Origin: Thiodiazotropha sp040506705 | GTDB lineage: Bacteria > Pseudomonadota > Gammaproteobacteria > Chromatiales > Chromatiaceae | Assembly (NCBI GenBank): GCA_040506705.1 | Contig: JBEVWG010000058.1 | Span: 38,072-102,071 of the forward strand | Direction: 5' to 3' | Length of the DNA: 64,000 nucleotides | Shown: in pieces, positions 17,696-25,902 of the stretch | Position numbering within the stretch: the stretch's first letter is position 1 | How the letters are laid out: each line of letters starts with the position of its first letter | Notes under the pieces: generated by a model | Database searches by the model: none | The model's input: the letters and a program-made list of their open reading frames with translations, nothing else | Told to the model about the DNA's origin: nothing | Translations under genes and position numbers: made by a program

Positions 17696-18462
17696 GAGGA
17701 AATCTGCTCCTTTGGAGGTCGAGGTTTCGGGAAGAATGGCGCGCCACGCAACCATATTTTCAATGCCTGCCAATGAATCGCTGCCATGACTTTGAATGTC
17801 ATCAGAGGAGTTCTAACTAATGCGGCCAAGAGGTTCCTATCATCCAGAGCATGAGATACACCTGATTGACTTGCTGTAAGCATCAGTCTGTTGTCCTGAT
17901 ACTCATTGATGACCACGCCGATCCGATCGCCAGGTTTTTTGAAACTAAAATGGTACTTAGCCTGCATGCCGATGAGTGGTGAGACGTGCATTCTTTTTTC
18001 CTTTACTGCTTTGACTGGCCATGACAATGTCTCACCATGGTTATGGATCAGATAGAAATGATGTTCATTGAATGTGTTATTCACTTCACAGATCAGTGCT
18101 CTCAAACTGTTATCAAGGTGAAAGCAATACCAGATGCTGATTGGATTGAATCCATAGCCGAGTATTCTTGGAAAGCAAAGTAGTTGAATATCGCCACCTT
18201 CAAGATCTATATTTTGCTTTCTCAAAAAGTCATTGGCCCATGATTTGAGGCTGGAGCCATCTCTGGGACCATGATCTTTACGCATAAAAGAGAGTAGGTT
18301 AAAGCGATCGATTGAGAGCAGTCGCAATGATTTGATATCCTGCTCAAGTTGATCGAGATTGAGTAGCAGGCTGAACACTGGATATGAAAAACGATACTTA
18401 ACCGGGAAGTTTCGTTGATGCATAACATCTGTCAAATAAATTCTGCTCGAATTAACAGGCAT
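17692..18462 (-). CDS. DUF1365 family protein
   Basis: A 256-residue cytoplasmic protein with the family pattern. It begins RIYLTDVMHQRNFPVKYRF and contains FPRILGYGFNPISIWYCF near residue 100, VNNTFNEHHFYLI near residue 128, and KEKRMHVSPLIGM near residue 155. The biochemical role is not firmly known. The family is almost always found between an FAD-dependent oxidoreductase gene and a cyclopropane-synthase-like gene, as here. ATG at 18462 has AGGAG upstream. Confidence 0.87.
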   Translation of the reverse strand: MPVNSSRIYLTDVMHQRNFPVKYRFSYPVFSLLLNLDQLEQDIKSLRLLSIDRFNLLSFMRKDHGPRDGSSLKSWANDFLRKQNIDLEGGDIQLLCFPRILGYGFNPISIWYCFHLDNSLRALICEVNNTFNEHHFYLIHNHGETLSWPVKAVKEKRMHVSPLIGMQAKYHFSFKKPGDRIGVVINEYQDNRLMLTASQSGVSHALDDRNLLAALVRTPLMTFKVMAAIHWQALKIWLRGAPFFPKPRPPKEQISS

Positions 18463-18465
18463 CGG

Positions 18466-19824
18466 TTAAACTCCTGCACTTCTTGCAAGTGATGCCAACT
18501 TGTCAATATTGTTCTGATACGGAATATATCTATTTTCCGTCATCCAAGGCTCACTCACGCCAAGTCTTGATGCCAGTTCTACCGATGAGCGCAAAGCGTC
18601 TTCATGGAAACCGTATCCGAAATAGCTTCCGCAATACCAGATTCTCTCCTTGCCCTGTATCTGATCCAGCATTTCCTGGGCATAGAGTGCAGCACTGTCG
18701 AATACAGGATGGTCATATGTGATTGTTGCAACAGTGCATTCATCGCGAGGAGACTGTAGAGGATTAAGAGAGACAAAATAGTCACGTTTGCTATCCAACC
18801 GTTGCAGACGATTCATCCAGTAGCTGACGGATACATCTCTCTCTTCTATATGCTTATCATCCGATAGGTAGTTCCATGACGACCAGACTTTTCGCGACTT
18901 TGGCATCAAAGCTGAATCTGAATGTAAGTAGGCTATGTTTTCCTGGTATCGGAACTTATTGAGTAATTTAGCTTCGAGAGGTTTGGGGTTATCCAGCAAT
19001 GAGACAGCTTGGTCTGCGTGGCAGGCTAAGATCAGGTTGTCGTATTTCATTTTTTGGCCATCTTGCGTGATAACCTCAACCCCATCAGGTAGACGCTTTA
19101 TTCTGACAACCTGCTGCTTTACTTTTATACGACTACCCAAAGCGGCAGACATCTTTTTTACATATTGCCAGCTACCATTGACCACGGTTTTCCATTGGGG
19201 TCGATTTTTTAAACTTATCAGTCCATGGTTATTAAAAAAGCGTGCAAAGCTGCTAAATGGAAATGAGAGCATGGTTCTTGTGGGACACGACCATATTGCT
19301 GCTGCCATGGGTAGAAGATAATCATAACGAAATTGCTGGTTGTAACCGTTCTGGTCGAGAAAATCTCCGAGACTCAAGTCGTGATTGTTATCTTCAATGT
19401 ATGCCAGACAATCACGATTAAAACGCACTATCTCCCTTAACATTGATAAAAATTTAATATCGATGATATTCCGTTTCTGAGCAAACAATTTACCAAGATT
19501 GTCTCCTGCATACTCTAGTCTTCCTTTGTCGACTGAAACTGCAAATGACATATCAGTGTTTTGGGTTTCAACATCCATATATCTGAAAAGTTGTGTTAGC
19601 AGAGGATAGTTGGGTTCGTTGTAGACTATAAAACCGGTATCAATAGGTATGATCTTTCCATCCTCTTCTACTTCGACTGTGTGAGTATGCCCCCCGACAT
19701 AATCATTCTGCTCATATAGATCAACTTGATACTTGTTTCTGAGCAGCCAGGCTGCACTTAATCCTGCAATCCCGCTACCTACAATGCCTATTCGATGAGT
19801 GGTTGTCTGAGTCACGTCTGTCAT
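18466..19824 (-). CDS. FAD-dependent amine-oxidase-like oxidoreductase
   Basis: A 452-residue NAD/FAD-binding protein and first gene of the minus-strand lipid operon. The dinucleotide-binding motif GIVGSGIAGLSAAW lies at residues 13-26, then DLYEQNDYVGGHTHT. The C-terminal FAD signature is IWYCGSYFGYGFHEDAL near residue 405. The start at 19824 (MTDVTQ) is preferred over an upstream TTG that lies inside the operator words. Relatives oxidise or desaturate membrane acyl chains, and the substrate here is inferred from neighbours. Confidence 0.87.
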   Translation of the reverse strand: MTDVTQTTTHRIGIVGSGIAGLSAAWLLRNKYQVDLYEQNDYVGGHTHTVEVEEDGKIIPIDTGFIVYNEPNYPLLTQLFRYMDVETQNTDMSFAVSVDKGRLEYAGDNLGKLFAQKRNIIDIKFLSMLREIVRFNRDCLAYIEDNNHDLSLGDFLDQNGYNQQFRYDYLLPMAAAIWSCPTRTMLSFPFSSFARFFNNHGLISLKNRPQWKTVVNGSWQYVKKMSAALGSRIKVKQQVVRIKRLPDGVEVITQDGQKMKYDNLILACHADQAVSLLDNPKPLEAKLLNKFRYQENIAYLHSDSALMPKSRKVWSSWNYLSDDKHIEERDVSVSYWMNRLQRLDSKRDYFVSLNPLQSPRDECTVATITYDHPVFDSAALYAQEMLDQIQGKERIWYCGSYFGYGFHEDALRSSVELASRLGVSEPWMTENRYIPYQNNIDKLASLARSAGV

Positions 19825-19839
19825 CCCGATTTGTATTTG

Positions 19840-19890
19840 TGTACAAGTGTTGTACAAATAAAGTCAATTATCAACTACAATAGTTGTACA
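19840..19890. promoter_or_regulatory. TTGTACA operator region C (divergent lipid operons)
   Basis: TGTACA at 19840-19845 and 19851-19856 are separated by five bases, the same spacing as at site A. A third site, CTACAATAGTTGTACA (19875-19890), matches 15 of 16 bases of site D upstream of merR. It contains the perfect dyad CAACTACAATAGTTG. The region lies between the FAD oxidoreductase start (19824, minus) and the SDR start (20014, plus), so a single regulator could control both operons. Confidence 0.75.
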
Positions 19891-20013
19891 AGAGTGATAT
19901 TGGCGGGTGACTTTAAGTGATAAAAACAATAAATATTCGGTAAAAACAAATATATAAGATTAATCCCACTGATAATTTGTAGTTTTAGTTGTATCGAAAG
20001 CTGAGGTTAAGTT

Positions 20014-20790
20014 ATGCAAGGTAGTCCTGAATACAGCAGATCAACACCTAAAGTTGCCTGGGTCACCGGGGGGGGGAGTGGTATTGGTCGTTCCCTTGCT
20101 TTTGCATTGAAAGATTTAGGATGGGAGGTGGTGATCTCAGGGAGAAATAGTGAGCGGCTAATTGAAACAGTCAAGGAGTCAGGTGTAGACAATATGCATC
20201 TAATTCCTCTGGATGTAACCAACAAGGGTGCAGTCAAGCAAGTTGTTGACTCTATCCAGAAAGAGTATGGGCAGATTGATCTAGCCTTTCTGAATGCAGG
20301 TGACTATTCGCCCATGAATCTTGAAGATTTTGATTTAGAGCTTTTTCATAAGCTAATCAATGTCAACTATCTTGGTGTGGTAAATTGTCTTGCAGCGCTG
20401 CTGCCTGATATGCGCAGGCAACATAGAGGTGAAATAGTGATTACCGCCAGCTTGTCAGGCTATTGCGGTCTGCCGGGGGCAGCTCCCTATGGAGCCAGTA
20501 AGGCAGCATTGATCAGTTTAGCTGAATCTCTTCATCCGGAATTGATCAGGGAAGGTGTCTCTTTACGTTTGATAAATCCGGGGTTTGTGGCCACCGAGTT
20601 AACAGACAAGAATCGTTTTAAAATGCCATTTTTGATTACTCCTGAAGAAGCAGCAAAGGCGATTATGAAAAACCTTCCATCAGGTAACTTTGAAATCAGA
20701 TTTCCTACTGGTTTTGCACTTATTATGAATTTTTTAAAGTTTCTACCCTATTCACTCTATTTTCTGCTTATGCGGAGGCTCTTGAAATGA
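20014..20790 (+). CDS. Short-chain dehydrogenase/reductase
   Basis: A 258-residue SDR with TGGGSGIGRSLAFAL near residue 14, LNAGD near residue 95 and the active-site YGASKAALISLAESL near residue 163. The C-terminus is hydrophobic (GFALIMNFLKFLPYSLYFLLMRRL), so it may sit on the membrane. This is reminiscent of sphinganine or fatty-acid reductases, although the substrate is unknown. It opens the plus-strand operon and overlaps the SnoaL-like gene by ATGA. Confidence 0.87.
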   Translation: MQGSPEYSRSTPKVAWVTGGGSGIGRSLAFALKDLGWEVVISGRNSERLIETVKESGVDNMHLIPLDVTNKGAVKQVVDSIQKEYGQIDLAFLNAGDYSPMNLEDFDLELFHKLINVNYLGVVNCLAALLPDMRRQHRGEIVITASLSGYCGLPGAAPYGASKAALISLAESLHPELIREGVSLRLINPGFVATELTDKNRFKMPFLITPEEAAKAIMKNLPSGNFEIRFPTGFALIMNFLKFLPYSLYFLLMRRLLK

Positions 20791-21224
20791 GTGACATTGA
20801 AGATTGGCTTTCTCGATATAAGGAATTCTTTGAACATATAGACAATGATGGATTGAAGGACTGTGATCGCCTGTTCAGTGATCAGGTAAGATTTAAAGAT
20901 CCATTCAATGATGTCAGAGGAGTTGCAGGTGTAAAAAGAGTATTTCAACACATGTTTAATGTTTGTGAAACGAGCCGTTTCGAAATTCATAACTATTGCG
21001 GACATGGTGATGTGGGTTATATCTCCTGGACTTTTCACTACCTTGTGAAAGGTAAATTGGTGCAGCAAAGAATTGAAGGTCTGAGTGAGGTGAAATTCAA
21101 TCCTAAGGGAGAGGTGATTGAACATATAGATTATTGGGATTCGGGTGAGTATGTGTATGAAAACCTCCCTGTTATCGGTTGGGTGCTGAATAAGTTGCGT
21201 AATCGTTATCTTCGTGCTTCTTGA
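20787..21224 (+). CDS. SnoaL-like / NTF2-fold protein
   Basis: A 145-residue protein with the NTF2-like cone fold. The pattern is an N-terminal helix, then VRFKDPFNDVRGVAGVKRVFQHMF near residue 32, and GEVIEHIDYWDSGEYVYENLPVIG near the end. Such proteins act as small isomerases or ligand binders. It is translationally coupled to the SDR upstream and probably works on the same intermediate. NTF2-like proteins are regular members of the FAD/DUF1365/CFA gene neighbourhood. Confidence 0.82.
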   Translation: MSDIEDWLSRYKEFFEHIDNDGLKDCDRLFSDQVRFKDPFNDVRGVAGVKRVFQHMFNVCETSRFEIHNYCGHGDVGYISWTFHYLVKGKLVQQRIEGLSEVKFNPKGEVIEHIDYWDSGEYVYENLPVIGWVLNKLRNRYLRAS

Positions 21225-21318
21225 ATTCAGTCATTTTTTTACTTTGATGCCTTATATTAAGGTGCCGGGTTAATAGTTTATCTAATTCCATCTAAACTAA
21301 TGATATATTGTCAAAGCA

Positions 21319-21834
21319 ATGGGGCGGCATATGCATCAATCGAGAATCAGCATGCTTCAGAGTATGCCTATCTTTGGTGGGGTTAGTGAGTCCACGCTGG
21401 ATTTTTTACTTAAAAACGCCTCTCCAATTGAGCTCGAAAAAGAGCACTATTTTTTCGAAGAGGGAGATCTCGATAATTCGATCTATATCCTGGAGCAGGG
21501 ACGTGTTGCTATCTATAGAACCTGGCGAGATAAGCTCTATATGCTGAGAGAGCTTAGTTTGGGTGACTGTTTTGGTGAAATGGCATTGATGGATTGCAAA
21601 CCACGCAGCGCTGCCGTCAAGGCCTTGGAAAGTTGCCGTGCGATTCAGATCAAGGCAGCTCAACTGGCTGAGCTTTACGGTATGGATCATGAACAGTATC
21701 TGTTGATCTATATGAATCTGGGGCGTGAGGTGTGCCGCCGTTTGAGTGAAGCGGACCACAGGCTTTTTATCAATCGATTCTCACTTGATTCGTGTAGCGA
21801 TGCCAAGCCCGATCAAGCCCAGGGCCATCAGTAA
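21319..21834 (+). CDS. Cyclic-nucleotide-binding (CRP-like) domain protein without DNA-binding domain
   Basis: A 171-residue protein with a cNMP-binding beta-barrel (FEEGDLDNSIYILEQGRVAIYR near residue 48, LGDCFGEMALMDCKPRSAAVKA near residue 90). The phosphate-binding cassette FGEMAL...RSAAV is intact. There is no helix-turn-helix, so it is a stand-alone sensor or partner subunit. The start could also be the ATG at 21331. Its last ~54 bases overlap the 3' end of the minus-strand membrane-protein gene. Confidence 0.78.
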   Translation: MGRHMHQSRISMLQSMPIFGGVSESTLDFLLKNASPIELEKEHYFFEEGDLDNSIYILEQGRVAIYRTWRDKLYMLRELSLGDCFGEMALMDCKPRSAAVKALESCRAIQIKAAQLAELYGMDHEQYLLIYMNLGREVCRRLSEADHRLFINRFSLDSCSDAKPDQAQGHQ

Positions 21835-22101
21835 CAGCAATAGAGGTTGCACCAAAGCACCGTTATTCTCATCTCGGAAAAGAGTTATACACTTTTTGTC
21901 TGCTTGGAGGGGTGTTTTGCATTCGCTACTCTTTAGTGCGGTCTTTGAAAGGATTGAAAAATACTGAATTGTACCCTCATACAGCAGGGATGGATCTGCT
22001 TGCGGGATAGGTTGATTGTCTATTAGATGGCCGCTCTGTGCCATGCCAGAAGCACTGGTTATTAAGATGAGAAATAAGATGAAATTGCGAAAGTAGCCCA
22101 T
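21781..22101 (-). CDS. Hypothetical exported protein with C-terminal membrane anchor
   Basis: A 106-residue protein with an N-terminal signal peptide (FILFLILITSASGMAQ) and a C-terminal hydrophobic segment followed by a short basic end (LLLLLMALGLIGLGIATRIK). The layout resembles surface-sorted or tail-anchored proteins. The middle ~60 residues carry two Cys and no recognised domain. It overlaps the cNMP-domain gene tail to tail by about 54 bp, so one of the two 3' ends is unusual. Confidence 0.5.
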   Translation of the reverse strand: MGYFRNFILFLILITSASGMAQSGHLIDNQPIPQADPSLLYEGTIQYFSILSKTALKSSECKTPLQADKKCITLFRDENNGALVQPLLLLLMALGLIGLGIATRIK

Positions 22102-22321
22102 ATTAGACGTTTAGGCCTCTCTAGTGTGACGCACCACACTAGGTTAACGATGTCTCGATACGCTTCTCTTAGAAATTAGCTGCAAGTAAAGTGCCACAGA
22201 ATAATATCTCTCTGGAAATCAATAACCTGTGCAGCGTTTAATAAGGCATAAAATTACAATGTGTAAAATATCCCGACGAGAAATCAGTCACAACGGGTTC
22301 AGGGTGGTTTTAAAAGAGTCT

Positions 22322-23284
22322 CTACAATCCATTTCGCAATCCAAGTTTTTCAGGATGTGGCTGCAGATAGACTTGTCTCGACATATAGTTGTCGGGATGT
22401 AATCTGAAATAGTGCTTAAACAGAGTCATCGGTACGATCAATGGGGTTTCTTGCCGACGATAAGCTTCAATACAAGCAATAAGCTCAACTTTATCCTCAG
22501 AACTGATACGCTTTTTCAGATATCCCATGATATGTTGCAAAACATTCACATGGCGACTTCGATTGACCCGCCGTTTCAGGGTTTGCATCAACTCTTCGAT
22601 ATACAATTCTGCAATATTATTCAGTTCATTGTCAGCGAAATTCGATAGTAGTTGTCCGAGCCTCTGATATGAAGCTTGTGAATGGGCCATAACCAGATAT
22701 TTATGGTCGGTATGAAAAGCAATCAGTTCAGCAGCAGTGAGTCCCTTTTGGTGTAGTAATTGCCAATGGTGATAGACATAGATTCGATTGATAAAGTTTT
22801 CGCGTAGAACCGGGTCATTAAGCCGACCCTCTTCTTCAACTGGTAACAATGGTAATTCGTCGATCAGAACTTTTGCAAAGATACCGACGCCTTTACTAAC
22901 TGAGTGCGTTCCTTTTTCTGCATAGACCTTAACCCGAGACATTCCACAACTCGGTGAGCTCTTTTTTAGAACATAGCCACTCAAATGGTGAAGCTGTCTG
23001 GTCTGTTCCAGGGCATAAACTTGCATCTTATCAGTCAATTCTATACTTGGGTCTTTAACCCCGACAAGGCGAGGGTTTTCAGGTTCACCTACCAAGCGAA
23101 TTGTGGGGCGTGGGATACCAAGACCAATTCCTGTTTCTGGGCAAATAGGTAGATAATCGACATGTTCCTGTAGATTGCTAACAATGAAATTATCTCGTTT
23201 GTGGCCACCATCATAGCGGACTTGATGTCCCAATAAGCAGGCGCTTACACCGATAGTCGGTTTTTTTGGTATCGGCTCATTCAT
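22322..23284 (-). CDS. DUF523 + DUF1722 (YbgA-like) protein
   Basis: A 320-residue two-domain protein. The N-terminal DUF523 (residues about 8-150) has GVSACLLGHQVRYDGGHKRD and LKKSSPSCGMSRVKVY, whose Cys residues suggest metal or Fe-S binding. The C-terminal DUF1722/YbgA domain (about 190-310) contains HTDHKYLVMAHS. E. coli ybgA sits beside the photolyase gene, and the fused form is also paired with photolyase here, overlapping it by four bases. Recent work links DUF523/1722 proteins to nucleoside or thiouracil metabolism in some lineages; not assumed here. Confidence 0.85.
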   Translation of the reverse strand: MNEPIPKKPTIGVSACLLGHQVRYDGGHKRDNFIVSNLQEHVDYLPICPETGIGLGIPRPTIRLVGEPENPRLVGVKDPSIELTDKMQVYALEQTRQLHHLSGYVLKKSSPSCGMSRVKVYAEKGTHSVSKGVGIFAKVLIDELPLLPVEEEGRLNDPVLRENFINRIYVYHHWQLLHQKGLTAAELIAFHTDHKYLVMAHSQASYQRLGQLLSNFADNELNNIAELYIEELMQTLKRRVNRSRHVNVLQHIMGYLKKRISSEDKVELIACIEAYRRQETPLIVPMTLFKHYFRLHPDNYMSRQVYLQPHPEKLGLRNGL

Positions 23285-24759
23285 TTTCGTGCATATCTCT
23301 TGCTGCTGAGATTTTTAATCGTTTCCCAACGTTGTAAAGCCTCTTTTCTGGATAGTTGTAAGTCAACTATAGGCTTAGGGTAGGTTTTGCCAAGTCGGAT
23401 CTCTGCATTGAGTAGTACTGACATATCTGCCTCCCAAGGCGCATTTAAATATTTATTAGGTAATAAACTCAATTCAGGGAGCCAACGCCGTATGTACTCT
23501 CCCTGGGGATCGAAACGTTGTGACTGACGCACCGGGTTGAATATTCGAAAATAGGGTGCGGCATCTGTGCCAGACCCTGCGCACCATTGCCACCCAAAGG
23601 AGTTATTCGCGCAATCAGCATCCACCAGTGTATCCCAGAACCACCTTGCGCCTTGCAGCCAGTGTATGCCTAAATTTTTAGTCAGAAACGAGGCAACGAT
23701 CATACGAACCCGATTGTGCATCCAGCCTGTTTGCCAAAGTTCACGCATACCTGCGTCCACAATGGGGATGCCGGTCTTTCCCTGCTGCCAGTACTGTAAT
23801 AATTTTTCGGCTCGCTTGCCCTTTCGCCACGGGTAGTTTTGGAAGCGTGGATCAAAAGGGTGTAGATCGGTATCAGGGAAGTGTATAAGCAGGTTTTGAG
23901 CGAATTCACGCCATACCAGCTGACGAATATATTGTCCGGGGCTACTATCAGCATGGCTTGTAGGGTCAGTTTCAAATCTGCTTTCTATCCCATTGATGAT
24001 CTGTAGTGGGCCAATTTCACCGAAATGGAGATGGGGTGAAAGGCGGGAGGTCTCTTCAAGGTCTGGCCTGTCACGTCCCTCAGCGTAGCTGTTGATCGAC
24101 TTATCAAGGAAGTGCTGAATCTGCTTCAAGGCCCCTTGTTCACCAGGTTCCCAATAATCCTTGAAATGCTCATACCATTGAACTTCAGGCAAAAGCCCCA
24201 AGCTTTGCAGTGATATTGACTTAATCAGCTTTGGTGGGGGTGGGATCTTTTTTGGGGCTGGTGATGGAGCTCTTGTCGACAATCCCTGTTTCAGAACAGC
24301 ACGCCAGAATGGAGTGAAAAGACGATAGCAGCCTCCATCGAGACGACGTATCGGAGGGCCATCTGTCAGTTGGCTATTATTGAAGATATTGCAGTTAATC
24401 CCTGATTTAGATAGATGCTTACTGACCCGGTTGTCCCGTTGTATAGCTATCGGCTCAGGTAAGCTATTGAAGAAGATCTCTTTAGAAGCATGGGTAATAG
24501 CCAGTTTTTTTAAGACGGTTTGGCTCTTCCCACGTGCGATTATCAGATTTGAACCTCGCTGTCGAAGTGATGAGTCGAGTGCAGTAAGACTTTCATGCAA
24601 CCACCAGTTTGAAGCAGCACCAGGGCTCCAGGGAGCCTCTTCACCAGGGGTATGTATATAGACCGGTATCAACTCGTTGGCGTGTTCTAATGCTGCTTGT
24701 AAGGCTGGATTGTCTGTCAGTCTAAGATCCCTTCTGAACCAGAGTATGGCAACGGTCAT
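23281..24759 (-). CDS. phrB: Deoxyribodipyrimidine photolyase (class I CPD photolyase)
   Basis: A light-driven repair enzyme for cyclobutane pyrimidine dimers, 492 residues, using FAD and an antenna chromophore. It begins ILWFRRDLRLTDNPAL. The FAD-binding core contains LHFGEIGP, LVWREFAQNLLIHFP, DAGMRELWQTGWMHNRVRM, and the C-terminal WFWDTLVDADCANNSFGWQW. It is the middle gene of the merR-phrB-DUF523/1722 operon, with four-base overlaps on both sides, so its expression should follow the TTGTACA promoter in front of merR. Confidence 0.95.
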   Translation of the reverse strand: MTVAILWFRRDLRLTDNPALQAALEHANELIPVYIHTPGEEAPWSPGAASNWWLHESLTALDSSLRQRGSNLIIARGKSQTVLKKLAITHASKEIFFNSLPEPIAIQRDNRVSKHLSKSGINCNIFNNSQLTDGPPIRRLDGGCYRLFTPFWRAVLKQGLSTRAPSPAPKKIPPPPKLIKSISLQSLGLLPEVQWYEHFKDYWEPGEQGALKQIQHFLDKSINSYAEGRDRPDLEETSRLSPHLHFGEIGPLQIINGIESRFETDPTSHADSSPGQYIRQLVWREFAQNLLIHFPDTDLHPFDPRFQNYPWRKGKRAEKLLQYWQQGKTGIPIVDAGMRELWQTGWMHNRVRMIVASFLTKNLGIHWLQGARWFWDTLVDADCANNSFGWQWCAGSGTDAAPYFRIFNPVRQSQRFDPQGEYIRRWLPELSLLPNKYLNAPWEADMSVLLNAEIRLGKTYPKPIVDLQLSRKEALQRWETIKNLSSKRYARK

Positions 24760-25694
24760 GAGGATGGTTCTTCTGGCACTCTATCGCTGATCTGATTAAC
24801 GGCTGCCGCTAAATCTGCTACCAAAGGTATAGCGCCAGCCTCTAGAATTTCAGTTTGATGCGTTTGAGCAATAGTTCCCCCGACAAACACCGGTTCAGCC
24901 AATTTTTGAACCAACCCAGGCAAATCTGTTTGTAATAGAGCGGATGGTGGTTCTAAACTGCCGTAGAGGACCAATGCACTACAATGAGACCGGTCTACTA
25001 CAAGCGGTATCTGCTCCAGGGCCATGTTGGGGCCAAGCAGTATTGGCCTATAACCCTGAGTCATTGCTTTTAAACTGAACAGCAGTAATTCGACTTCGCT
25101 GAATTCGTTCGGCAAGCAGGCACCAAGCACCCTTTTTCCATGGCTATTTGTCACCTGGTGATGAAAACGCGCCCCCAGCTTATTGCGTAAATAGGTTTCA
25201 AAAAAGCGAATTTCCACCTCTCCTAAGGGCTCACTGTTTCGTCTTTGGCGAAGTTCGTGAAGTAGTGGCTGAATAAGCAGTCGCGTTACCAGTTCGATAG
25301 GGTAGAGGGAGAGTGCATCGTTGTAACTGTTATCCAATACGATCTCATCAAACTCAGCAATAGCCTGAAGCATTCTGCTGCGATAATTGCTCCACGCATC
25401 ACGCTCTTCAGTTTTCACGGGCTCCAGGGCTAGAAGAGGAGAGTTGCTATCAGCAAGCATGTGCCTGACCTGACCTATTGATATGCCCTTGTCGATAAGA
25501 CCTATAATCCGGCGTATCAGCTGGATATGTTCATCCGTATAGAGCCTGTGACCTTTCGGGGTTCTTTCAGGCTTTATCAATCCATAGCGACGCTCCCATG
25601 CTCGAAGAGTCACTGGATTAATGCCCGTAAGTTCGGACACCTTGCGAATTGGGTAATAACCGCTGGTATATGAGGGTTGTTCTTTCATGAACAT
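24756..25694 (-). CDS. LitR/CarH-type MerR regulator lacking cobalamin ligands (class II-like)
   Basis: A 312-residue regulator. The N-terminal MerR winged helix is clear (YYPIRKVSELTGINPVTLRA; WERRYGLIKPERTPKGHRLY, residues 13-52). Residues about 95-300 keep the helical-bundle and Rossmann-like cobalamin-binding fold of CarH/LitR. However, the axial His of the GExHxxG motif is Ser199 (LPNEFSEVE), and the EH motif His is replaced by Glu166 (RFFETYL). Adenosylcobalamin light sensing is therefore unlikely, as in class II LitR of Pseudomonas putida. It is autoregulated through the palindrome just upstream (inferred). It heads the photolyase operon. Confidence 0.85.
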   Translation of the reverse strand: MFMKEQPSYTSGYYPIRKVSELTGINPVTLRAWERRYGLIKPERTPKGHRLYTDEHIQLIRRIIGLIDKGISIGQVRHMLADSNSPLLALEPVKTEERDAWSNYRSRMLQAIAEFDEIVLDNSYNDALSLYPIELVTRLLIQPLLHELRQRRNSEPLGEVEIRFFETYLRNKLGARFHHQVTNSHGKRVLGACLPNEFSEVELLLFSLKAMTQGYRPILLGPNMALEQIPLVVDRSHCSALVLYGSLEPPSALLQTDLPGLVQKLAEPVFVGGTIAQTHQTEILEAGAIPLVADLAAAVNQISDRVPEEPSS

Positions 25695-25701
25695 TACACA
25701 T

Positions 25702-25730
25702 TATCTAAAATAGTTGTACATAGTGTACAA
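25702..25730 (-). promoter_or_regulatory. TTGTACA operator/promoter D (merR-phrB operon), near-leaderless
   Basis: TTGTACA-TAG-TGTACAA (25714-25730) is a perfect palindrome. On the minus strand TTGTAC (25730-25725), a 17-bp spacer and TAGATA (25707-25702) form a good promoter. The expected transcription start is at about 25695, so the ATG at 25694 would be leaderless or nearly so. A second in-frame ATG follows at 25688. CTAAAATAGTTGTACA (25705-25720) matches site C in 15 of 16 bases. Confidence 0.75.
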
Positions 25731-25902
25731 TATTATTTGTGGAATAGTAGCTAAATAATTACACTAAGAAATAGGGGCTTTGTTCAGACAGATAAAGAAC
25801 CACTACTTTTTATTAATCATTGCCAGGGATTAGCTCAAAAACCAAGAATGGTCATTTCAAGACGTATAAACTATTCATCAGGCATCACTATCACAAGATG
25901 TC

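Noticed and set aside
24756..25694. MerR protein as a true adenosylcobalamin light sensor (CarH class)
   Set aside because: The two axial-ligand His positions read Glu166 and Ser199 by manual alignment to the family motifs, so cobalamin sensing is unlikely.
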